From positions 62,001 to 126,000 of the forward strand of contig NZ_AUEZ01000001.1 in NCBI RefSeq assembly GCF_000426245.1: a stretch of DNA of 64,000 bases, read 5' to 3'. Shown here piece by piece: positions 1 to 6,441 of this stretch. The notes under the pieces are model-generated. The model was not told the origin of the DNA. It searched no databases and saw only the letters and a program-made list of their open reading frames with translations. The DNA comes from Bradyrhizobium sp. Ai1a-2. GTDB lineage: Bacteria; Pseudomonadota; Alphaproteobacteria; Rhizobiales; Xanthobacteraceae. Both the position numbers and the translations under genes were made by a program. The number at the start of each line of letters is the position of its first letter. Within the stretch, counting starts at the first letter, position 1.

Positions 1-1080
1 ACCGACCGCTTCCTCGGTTGCTACATGCCCACCACCTATGAGGCGGTGAAGCAGATCGCCTACGACACCGAACATTTCTCGTCCCGGCGCGTCATTGTGC
101 GCGATGTGCGGCCGGAGATCACCCAGCCGTCGCCGCCGATCACCTCCGATCCGCCCGAGCACAAGCCGGCCAAGCAATTGCTGCTGCCGCCATTCACGCC
201 CGATGCGATGAAGAAGCTGGAGCCGCGGGTGAGGGCGATCTGCAACGAACTGATCGACGAATTCATCGAGGACGGGAAATGCGACGCCGCCGCGCGCTAC
301 ACGAAGCACATCCCCGTGCGCGCCATCGCCCACATGCTCGGGATCCCCGAGAAGGACAGCGACCTCTTCATCAAGTGGATCCACGAGATCCTCGAGCTCG
401 GCATCAAGAATGAGGAAATCTTGATGGGCGCGCTCCACGAGATGACTGCCTATTTCGCCGGTCACGTCGCCGCGCGCAAGGACAAGCCGACCGACGATCT
501 GATCACGACGTTGATGAATGCGCGCGACAAGGACGGCAAGCCGCTGTCGGACGCCCATGTGCTCGGCTCGCTGCGGCTGCTCCTGATCGCAGGCATCGAT
601 ACCACCTGGAGCGCGATCGGCTCCTCGCTGTGGCATCTTTCGAAAACGCCGGCGGACCGCGCGCGGCTAACCGCCGAGCCGGAATTGATGCCGACCGCGA
701 TCGAGGAGTTCCTGCGCGCCTATTCGCCGGTCACGATGGCGCGCGAGGTGGTGAAGGAAACCACCATCAGCGGCTGCCCGATCAAGCCGGGCAACATGGT
801 GCTGTTGTCGTTCCCCGCCGCCAACCGCGACCCCGCGATGTTCTACGACGCCGACAAGGTGGTGATCGACCGCAAGGAGAACCGCCACGCTGCCTTCGGC
901 CTCGGCATCCATCGCTGCGTCGGCTCGAACCTCGCGCGCATGGAAATGACGGTCGCGATCGAGGAATGGCTGAAGCGGATTCCCGACTTCCGGCTCGATC
1001 CGGCCGGCAAGGTGGCATGGTCGGAAGGCACCGTCCGCGGCCCGCGCGCGCTGCCGCTTTTGTTCGGTGGGGCGGGCTAG
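1..1080 (+). CDS. Cytochrome P450 (5' end outside window)
   Basis: Heme-thiolate monooxygenase that would hydroxylate a small organic substrate using electrons from a ferredoxin or similar partner; no redox partner is in the window. The frame is open from base 1, so the N-terminus is missing; the ATG at 25 is internal. Visible P450 signatures are the I-helix AGIDTT oxygen-binding motif (about 190 residues into the visible part), an ExxR-like EEFLR of the K helix, and the cysteine loop FGLGIHRCVG whose Cys is the proximal heme ligand. There is no membrane anchor in the visible part, as expected for soluble bacterial P450s. Substrate unknown. It is followed by a palindromic repeat and is convergent with fixK2. 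Confidence 0.93.
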   Translation, partial: TDRFLGCYMPTTYEAVKQIAYDTEHFSSRRVIVRDVRPEITQPSPPITSDPPEHKPAKQLLLPPFTPDAMKKLEPRVRAICNELIDEFIEDGKCDAAARYTKHIPVRAIAHMLGIPEKDSDLFIKWIHEILELGIKNEEILMGALHEMTAYFAGHVAARKDKPTDDLITTLMNARDKDGKPLSDAHVLGSLRLLLIAGIDTTWSAIGSSLWHLSKTPADRARLTAEPELMPTAIEEFLRAYSPVTMAREVVKETTISGCPIKPGNMVLLSFPAANRDPAMFYDADKVVIDRKENRHAAFGLGIHRCVGSNLARMEMTVAIEEWLKRIPDFRLDPAGKVAWSEGTVRGPRALPLLFGGAG

Positions 1081-1090
1081 TCGCAGTGCC

Positions 1091-1180
1091 GTAGCCCGGG
1101 TGAAGCGAAGCGTAACCCGGGGACGTTCGTAGACGTTGATGCAGGTGTCCCGGGTTGCGCTTCGCTTCACCCGGGCTACG
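1091..1180. repeat. Palindromic interspersed repeat, copy 1
   Basis: Two 30-nt arms (1091-1120 and 1150-1179) starting GTAGCCCGGGTGAAGCG pair with one mismatch around a loop of about 29 nt. The same element recurs at 2001-2090 and, more diverged, at 9221-9313. It lies between convergent P450 and fixK2 and could also act as a bidirectional terminator. Confidence 0.85.
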
Positions 1181-1193
1181 GACCTGCGCCGGA

Positions 1194-1886
1194 TCAGACG
1201 TCCATGTTGCGCAGGCGCTGGCGGTTGCGCAGCACGATCTGGCGGGCGCCGGAGAAGCCGAGCACGCCTTCGTCGTTGAGTTGCGACAGCGCGCGGGACA
1301 CCGTCTCCAGCGTCAATCCGAGGTAATCGCCGATGTCGCGGCGGCACATCGGCAGCGCCATCATGCCGGCGACCGCAAGGCGGCGATCCATCTCCAGGAG
1401 GAAATTGGCGACCCGTTCCATGGCGCTCTTGCGGCCGAGCAGCAGCATATGTTCTTCGGCGTGCTTGAGATCACCAGCGGTCATGGTCCAGAGCTTGTGG
1501 GCGACCTGGACATCGGTGCCGGCCGCCTGTTCCAGGCTGCGGCGCTTCACCAGGCGCACGGTCGTGTCGATGATGGCTTCCGCCGCCAGCCGGTGCTTGG
1601 CGCCGGACTCGAGCCCGAAGACATCGCCGGGCAGGTGGAACGCGCCGATCTGGCGGCGCCCGTCGGCAAGCAGCTTGTAGGTGCGCACCGCGCCGCGGAT
1701 CACCTGGTAGACGTATTCGGCCGGCTCGTCCTCGCCGTAGATCTCCTCGTCCTTCCGGTAGGTGAATTCGGTGGCGATCAAGCCGGCATGTCCGGCAAGG
1801 CCGCAAAATGGCTCGGAAGGCGCAGGGCCGCCCGGCACAGGCCGATTGATGTTGAGGGAAGCGGCGGCGGGCGACTGGGTGAGCAT
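1194..1886 (-). CDS. fixK2: Crp/Fnr-family regulator FixK2
   Basis: 230-residue transcription activator of microoxic genes; the Bradyrhizobium FixK2 is 232 residues. An N-terminal cyclic-nucleotide-type beta roll (about 35-130), dimerisation helix (about 130-165) and a C-terminal helix-turn-helix with recognition helix LTLETVSRAL (191-200) are visible. The N-terminal Fe-S cysteines of FNR are absent, as in FixK2. Cys181, just before the DNA-binding helices (LPMCRRDIG), corresponds to the Cys183 of B. japonicum FixK2 that makes the protein oxidation sensitive (family knowledge). Start is supported by AGGAG 8 nt upstream. Its promoter carries the palindrome at 1957-1976. It is the presumed activator of the FixK boxes listed in this window. 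Confidence 0.93.
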   Translation of the reverse strand: MLTQSPAAASLNINRPVPGGPAPSEPFCGLAGHAGLIATEFTYRKDEEIYGEDEPAEYVYQVIRGAVRTYKLLADGRRQIGAFHLPGDVFGLESGAKHRLAAEAIIDTTVRLVKRRSLEQAAGTDVQVAHKLWTMTAGDLKHAEEHMLLLGRKSAMERVANFLLEMDRRLAVAGMMALPMCRRDIGDYLGLTLETVSRALSQLNDEGVLGFSGARQIVLRNRQRLRNMDV

Positions 1887-1956
1887 GAGCCATCTCCTAT
1901 GCAGCGGATGGCTTTTGGTACGCGGAACAAACGACCTCGGAAATTTCGCTCCATGC

Positions 1957-1976
1957 CTTAAGGGCGAGCCCTTAAG
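1957..1976 (-). promoter_or_regulatory. Probable FixJ-binding palindrome in the fixK2 promoter
   Basis: Perfect 9+2+9 palindrome CTTAAGGGCGAGCCCTTAAG about 80 nt upstream of the fixK2 start. FixJ activates fixK2 in Bradyrhizobium, and this is the only strong dyad in that promoter, so a FixJ site is the natural reading. Assignment is inference. Confidence 0.6.
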
Positions 1977-2000
1977 TAGGATTACGGAGGTGGCGTGATT

Positions 2001-2090
2001 GTAGCCCGGGTGAAGCGCAGCGTAACCCGGGGACGCTGATGGACGTGGATGGAGGTGTCCCGGGTTACGCTGCGCTCCACCCGGGCTACG
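2001..2090. repeat. Palindromic interspersed repeat, copy 2
   Basis: Arms 2001-2030 and 2060-2089, same orientation and layout as copy 1 (about 90 nt). It separates the fixK2 promoter from the 3' end of the response-regulator gene, so together with copy 1 it brackets fixK2 as direct repeats about 820 bp apart. Confidence 0.85.
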
Positions 2091-2093
2091 AGG

Positions 2094-2495
2094 CTAAGGG
2101 GCAGGCGAGGTCGATCGGTCCGCCTTGATCACGTCCCAGATGCGGGTGGACAGGCTGTCCTCGACATGCGGCTTATGCAGCACATGACGGATGCCGGCGG
2201 CCGCAGCCTTGGCCGGAATGGTCGCGTCGGGATAGCCGGTGATCATAATGATAGGGGTGTCGATGTGGCGCTGGCGCAGCATCCCGGCGAGGTCGATGCC
2301 GCTCATGTTCGGCATCTTGTAGTCGATCACGAAACAGTCGGCGCCGCCCATGGTCATGGCGTTCAGCAGCGCCTCGGCGCTGCGGAAGGTGCGGACATAG
2401 AAGCCGTCGGTTTCCAGGAGGAAACGCAGCGAGCCGAGCACGTCGGTATCGTCGTCCACGACGTAGACAAGGGGAGGTCTGGTGGGTGCGGGCAT
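2094..2495 (-). CDS. Receiver-only response regulator of the fix cluster
   Basis: 133 residues holding only a CheY-like receiver domain: acidic pocket VVDDDTD near the N-terminus, phospho-acceptor Asp in FVIDYKMP, ITGYP switch Thr and HKPH conserved Lys. No output domain follows, so it probably acts as a phosphate sink or protein-protein switch. Bradyrhizobium has an equivalent gene between fixJ and fixK2. The start MPAPTR is chosen because it begins just ahead of the receiver fold and an upstream FixK box at 2573-2586 fits it; the open frame extends further to 2546. Whether FixL or another kinase phosphorylates it is unknown. Confidence 0.85.
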   Translation of the reverse strand: MPAPTRPPLVYVVDDDTDVLGSLRFLLETDGFYVRTFRSAEALLNAMTMGGADCFVIDYKMPNMSGIDLAGMLRQRHIDTPIIMITGYPDATIPAKAAAAGIRHVLHKPHVEDSLSTRIWDVIKADRSTSPAP

Positions 2496-2572
2496 CACGG
2501 CTTTTATCCGCCTTCCGGGCCGGCCATCCGGTCCATCAACCCACATTTATAAGCCTGTCGATGCCGGCCGGC

Positions 2573-2586
2573 TTGATTCAGCTCAA
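2573..2586 (-). promoter_or_regulatory. FixK/FNR-type box (receiver-only regulator)
   Basis: TTGATTCAGCTCAA, overlapping the last codons of fixJ. A start site 41.5 bp from its centre would fall near 2538, leaving about 43 nt to the start at 2495. This would give the regulator expression independent of fixLJ. Confidence 0.6.
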
Positions 2587-3200
2587 TCCTTGAGCGCCCC
2601 GGCCCGCATGGCCAGGCGGACCAGCTCGGAAAGGCTGCTTGCCTGCATCTTGGTCATCACATTGGCCCGGTAAACCTCGATGGTGCGGGGGCTGATGTTG
2701 TAGTCGCGGGCGATCATCTTGTTGGAAAGCCCGGCCACCAGTCCGTCCATGACCTGCCGCTCGCGCGGGCTCAGCGAGGCGATGCGACTGGCGACATCCT
2801 GGGCCGCGGCCTCGTCGCGGGCGCCGGCCTCGGCCTGGCGGAGCGCGACGTCGATCATCGCGATCAGCCGGTCGTCCTCGAATGGCTTTTCCATGAAATC
2901 GACCGCGCCGAGCCTCATCGCTTCGACGGCGAGAGGGACATCGCCATGGCCGGTCATGATGATGACCGGAAAGGCGCCGCGACTTTCCTTGACGCGCTTC
3001 AGCAGTTCGATGCCGTCGATGCCGGGCATGCGGATATCCGATACCACGCAGCCGAACTCGACGGTGGGAAGCGCGTCCAGGAAGGCTTGCGCCGACTCGA
3101 ACAGGCGGACGTCGAAGTCGGCCGAATCAAGCAGGAATTGCAGCGAATCGCGCATCGCGTCGTCATCGTCGATGACGTAGACATTTCCCCTACGTGCCAT
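2583..3200 (-). CDS. fixJ: Two-component response regulator FixJ
   Basis: 205 residues, the same length as Bradyrhizobium FixJ. The receiver domain (1-120) shows the acidic pocket at Asp11-Asp12, phospho-acceptor Asp55 (VVSDIRMPG), Thr83 and Lys105. A linker leads to a LuxR-type helix-turn-helix (about 140-205) with [12 protein letters not shown] and [22 protein letters not shown]. Phosphorylated by FixL under low oxygen, it activates fixK2. Its start overlaps the fixL stop by 11 nt, so the two are translationally coupled in one operon. Confidence 0.97.
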   Translation of the reverse strand: MARRGNVYVIDDDDAMRDSLQFLLDSADFDVRLFESAQAFLDALPTVEFGCVVSDIRMPGIDGIELLKRVKESRGAFPVIIMTGHGDVPLAVEAMRLGAVDFMEKPFEDDRLIAMIDVALRQAEAGARDEAAAQDVASRIASLSPRERQVMDGLVAGLSNKMIARDYNISPRTIEVYRANVMTKMQASSLSELVRLAMRAGALKD

Positions 3201-4719
3201 CTGTCAAACTCTCGTTCGGTACCGCCGGCAGCGTGAAACGGAAGGTCGCACCGCCCGCGTGATTGGACTCGGCCCACATCCGCCCGCCATGCGCCTCGAT
3301 GATCGAGCGGCTGATCGACAGCCCGACGCCCATGCCGGTTTCCTTGGTGGTGAAGAAGGTCTGGAACAGGTTTTTCTCCACGTCTTCAGGAAATCCATGA
3401 CCGGTGTCGAACACCGATACTTCGATCATGTCCTCATCGACCGGCCGGTTCGAGGCGATCAGCTCACGCCGCTCGGACTGCGCCATCGCCTCCAGCGCAT
3501 TGCGGAACAGATTGACCAGCACCTGCTGCACCTGGACGCGGTCGACCAGCACCAGGTCGTATCGCGGATCGAGGTTGAAACGGATCCGCACGTCCTGCTC
3601 GCGCGCGCCGGCAAGCCCCAGCGCGCCGGCTTCCTCGACCATCTTCGAGAGCCGCTCGACGCGCTTTTCGGATTCGCCGCGGGCGACGAAGTCGCGCAGC
3701 CGGCGGATGATCTGCCCGGCGCGTATCGCCTGTTCGGCGGCGCGATCCAGCGCGTTCTCGATCTTGGCGCGGTTCGGGTCATCGCTCGCGGCAAGCAGGC
3801 GGCGCGAGCCCTTCATGTAATTGCTGATGGCGGCAAGCGGCTGGTTGAGCTCGTGCGCGAGCGCGGACGCCATCTCGCCCATCGCGCTGAGGCGCGAGAC
3901 GTGGACGAGCTCCGACTGCAATTCCTGCAGCCGCGCCTGGGTCTGCTGGTGCTCGGTGAGGTCGCGGACGAAGCCGGTGAAGTAGGGCACGCCGCCGGAC
4001 TGCATCTCGCCGATCGACAGATGCATCGGGAAGGTGGTGCCGTCCCTGCGCTGGCCGGTGACGATGCGGCCGATGCCGATGATGTGGCGTTCGCCGGTGA
4101 TGAGGTAACGCGTCATGTAGCCGTCGTGGCGCGAGCGGTCGGGCTCCGGCATCAAGATGCTGACGTTCTGCCCGATGGCCTCCTGCTCGGTATAGCCGAA
4201 CTGCCGTTCCGCAGCGCTCGAGAAGAACTGCATGATGCCACTGCCATCGATGACGATCATCGCGTCGGGGATCGTCTCCAGGATCGACTGCAGGTGCCCT
4301 TCGCGCGTCCGAAGGGCTTCCTCATGCTGCTTTTCCTCATCGATGTCGAGCACGATGCCGGAAAGATGCGCGGACGTCTTGTCCCGCGTCAGACTGCCAC
4401 GGAGTCGCACCCAACGGTTGCCGCCGTCACTCCGGCTCAGCCGGTAGGCGAAGTCGAAGGCTTCACCGCTTTCGATCGCGCGTGAAATCGCCTGTTCGGT
4501 ACGCTCGCGGTCGTCGGGCTCGAGCAGCGAGAGGAAGAGCTCGTAGCTGATCGGCGCATCGTCGGGAACGCCGAACAGCCTTCGCGCCGTGGTCGACCAG
4601 GTGAGCGCCCTGGTCGACAGATCGATATCCCAGCCGCCGATCCCGGCTCCCTCGGCACCTAGCCGAAAGCGCCGATCAGGGGCGCGGTCATCGGAGGGGG
4701 AGGGGTCTAGTCCAGTCAA
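3190..4719 (-). CDS. fixL: Oxygen-sensing heme-PAS histidine kinase FixL
   Basis: 509 residues; Bradyrhizobium FixL is 505. An N-terminal PAS-like domain (about 15-130) precedes the heme PAS domain (about 140-255) with the proximal heme ligand His198 in RSRHDGY and the IGIGRIVTG loop whose Arg218 matches the oxygen-responsive Arg220 of B. japonicum FixL. HisKA phosphoacceptor is His289 in ALAHELNQP; the HATPase shows [16 protein letters not shown] and the GMGVGLSIS lid. No transmembrane segment is evident, as in the soluble Bradyrhizobium FixL. Oxygen binding to the heme shuts off the kinase. The first gene of fixL-fixJ; divergent from the CBS gene. Confidence 0.97.
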   Translation of the reverse strand: MTGLDPSPSDDRAPDRRFRLGAEGAGIGGWDIDLSTRALTWSTTARRLFGVPDDAPISYELFLSLLEPDDRERTEQAISRAIESGEAFDFAYRLSRSDGGNRWVRLRGSLTRDKTSAHLSGIVLDIDEEKQHEEALRTREGHLQSILETIPDAMIVIDGSGIMQFFSSAAERQFGYTEQEAIGQNVSILMPEPDRSRHDGYMTRYLITGERHIIGIGRIVTGQRRDGTTFPMHLSIGEMQSGGVPYFTGFVRDLTEHQQTQARLQELQSELVHVSRLSAMGEMASALAHELNQPLAAISNYMKGSRRLLAASDDPNRAKIENALDRAAEQAIRAGQIIRRLRDFVARGESEKRVERLSKMVEEAGALGLAGAREQDVRIRFNLDPRYDLVLVDRVQVQQVLVNLFRNALEAMAQSERRELIASNRPVDEDMIEVSVFDTGHGFPEDVEKNLFQTFFTTKETGMGVGLSISRSIIEAHGGRMWAESNHAGGATFRFTLPAVPNESLTDGT

Positions 4720-4852
4720 ACGCTTTTCCGGTTCTTCGCCGCGGCGGGGCGGTTTCGACAGTGGTCTGACAGATTATGGTCCGATTGGCCAGTCCTGCTC
4801 AGGGGAGGGGACCTCGTTCCGCAGTCGCCGTGAGGCGCAGCAGCTTCGGTGA

Positions 4853-4866
4853 TTGACCTCGGTCAA
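4853..4866 (+). promoter_or_regulatory. FixK/FNR-type box (CBS gene)
   Basis: TTGACCTCGGTCAA, a perfect dyad. A start site 41.5 bp beyond its centre would be near 4901, 17 nt before the TTG at 4918. An upstream in-frame GTG at 4849 would place the box inside the coding region and is therefore unlikely to be the start. Confidence 0.75.
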
Positions 4867-4917
4867 TATGCCAGCGAGGCGGCTGGCTTAAATGAGAGAC
4901 CTGACAGAGGACTCGCC

Positions 4918-5355
4918 TTGTACAAATTTCTCGAGCTGACCGCCGCCGATTACATGACGCGCGAGCCGAAGACGGTTTCGCGCGATATGACGATGGCCAA
5001 ATTGTGCGAACGATTCGAGAAGGAGGATTTCAACACCTATCCCGTCGTCGACGGGGCGCAGGTGGTAGGCATGGTTTCCAAATTCGATCTCTTGTCCTGC
5101 TTCGTCTTCACGCCGGCGCGCATCCTTCCGCGCTATGAGGATCTGATGCAGAAGACGACGGCCGACGTGATGACGTCGGAATTCATCTACGTGGTGCCGG
5201 AGACGCGGTTGACCCGCGTACTCGAATTGATGATCAATCACCGGCTGCGAAGCATTCCGGTGCTCGAGGGCGAACGGCTCGCCGGCATCATTTCTCGCGA
5301 AGACGTGATGCGCGCCCTGCGCGACTGCGCTGCCGCGGCAGACCACCGAAACTGA
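4918..5355 (+). CDS. CBS-domain pair protein under FixK-type control
   Basis: 145 residues consisting essentially of two CBS motifs (DYMTREPKTVSRDMTM at the N-terminus and VMTSEFIYVVPETRL further on), which form a Bateman module that usually binds adenine nucleotides. There is no catalytic domain. The TTG start at 4918 is chosen because AGAGG ends 7 nt upstream and the FixK box would overlap a longer start. Located divergently from fixL, it is probably a microoxically induced energy-status sensor; partner unknown. It is convergent with the CBS-BON gene. Confidence 0.82.
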   Translation: MYKFLELTAADYMTREPKTVSRDMTMAKLCERFEKEDFNTYPVVDGAQVVGMVSKFDLLSCFVFTPARILPRYEDLMQKTTADVMTSEFIYVVPETRLTRVLELMINHRLRSIPVLEGERLAGIISREDVMRALRDCAAAADHRN

Positions 5356-5390
5356 GCGCTAGCTCAATTGCATTCAGTGCGATGACGGCA

Positions 5391-5428
5391 CTTCACCCTC
5401 TCCCCGCTGTTGCGGCGAGAGGGTGAAG
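5391..5428. terminator. Hairpin between convergent CBS genes
   Basis: 12-bp perfect arms CTTCACCCTCTC (5391-5402) and GAGAGGGTGAAG (5417-5428) between two convergent genes. No T-run follows, so a bidirectional terminator is likely but not proven. Confidence 0.5.
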
Positions 5429-5479
5429 TGAATGTCGACCTCTCCCCGCAAGCAGGCGAGGTGAGTACCGGGCGAGTTG

Positions 5480-6205
5480 TCAGCCCGTCTTCGCCCACTC
5501 CCTGTCGTCGGGCGAAGGCAGATAGAAGCCGGACATCGGCTCGACCCAGCAGAGATGGTCGTGGACTTTCTTCACGCCGGCGACGTTCTCGGCGGCGACG
5601 ACGATGGCCTGGCGGCTGCGCTCGTCGGTGATGACGCCGCTGAGATGCACGATGCCGTCGCGGACGACCACGCTGAGACCGAACGGGCACCAATCCGCCT
5701 TCTCCAGCGCATTGATGATGCGGTCACGGATGTGGTCGTCGTCGGCGGTCGGATCGGGGATGTCGCGGGCAAGGCTTGCCACCGCCTGCAGCAGGTTGGA
5801 CCGCGACACGATGCCGACGAGTTCGTCACCGCGAACGACCGGCAGGCGCTTGATGTGATGCTTCTCCATCAGCTCGACGATGGTCTCGACCGGCGTCTCT
5901 TCGGTGACCGTGATCGGGTCGGAGGTCATGATCTCGGCGACCCTGCGGCCTTGCTCGCGAACGAACTCGGTCGCGGCCGGGCCGGGGCCGAGCAGGAATT
6001 TCAGGAACCGGCCGTATTTGCGCTGGGTTCCGATCTCGCCGCGGCGTAGGAAGTCGCCTTCCGAGATGACGCCGACCAGCTTGCCGGCGGCGACGACCGG
6101 CAATCCGCTGATGTGCCGCTGCAGCATCAGGTTGGCTGCATCGACGATGGTTGTTTCCGGCGTGACTGAAATGACCGGGCGGGTCATGATCTGATGGGCG
6201 CGCAT
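5480..6205 (-). CDS. CBS-CBS-BON domain protein
   Basis: 241 residues: two CBS motifs (IMTRPVISVTPETTI at about 6-20 and IMTSDPITVTEETPV at about 90-105) followed by a C-terminal BON domain (about 150-220; LSVVVRDGIVHLSGVI). BON domains usually bind phospholipid or other surfaces, so this may be a nucleotide-sensing envelope-stress or membrane-associated protein. The start MRAHQIM at 6205 is preferred over the longer open frame to 6313 because the CBS motif starts six residues later and the FixK box at 6267-6280 must lie upstream; GGAAC precedes it. No signal peptide. Confidence 0.85.
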   Translation of the reverse strand: MRAHQIMTRPVISVTPETTIVDAANLMLQRHISGLPVVAAGKLVGVISEGDFLRRGEIGTQRKYGRFLKFLLGPGPAATEFVREQGRRVAEIMTSDPITVTEETPVETIVELMEKHHIKRLPVVRGDELVGIVSRSNLLQAVASLARDIPDPTADDDHIRDRIINALEKADWCPFGLSVVVRDGIVHLSGVITDERSRQAIVVAAENVAGVKKVHDHLCWVEPMSGFYLPSPDDREWAKTG

Positions 6206-6266
6206 GGGTTTGTTCCAGTTTGATGCGGTTGATAGTCGCAGCCTAGCCACACTGTAGGTGCGGTGT

Positions 6267-6280
6267 TTGAGGCAGGTCAA
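6267..6280 (-). promoter_or_regulatory. FixK/FNR-type box (CBS-BON gene)
   Basis: TTGAGGCAGGTCAA. Predicted start site near 6232 leaves 27 nt to the start at 6205. It could in principle also serve the rightward gene at 6442, but that leader would be about 127 nt. Confidence 0.6.
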
Positions 6281-6441
6281 CGCGTTCGCCGCGGCCGAAT
6301 TGAGCAAGCGCAAGGCCGGCCCCGGAACAGGAACTATTCGTCATGGGCCGGCCACCATGGCTGGTTACGGTGTCGCATCGGAGCGCCATCGCGTCGTAAT
6401 CTCGATACGGCCAGTGCCAGCCGAAGGTCCGGAAGCAGAAC

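Noticed and set aside
3259..4485. 408-codon rightward open frame opposite fixL
   Set aside because: Antisense of a complete FixL kinase; no domain recognisable.
4849..4917. GTG 4849 as start of the CBS protein
   Set aside because: It would put the FixK box inside the coding sequence; TTG 4918 has a ribosome site and fits the predicted transcript start.
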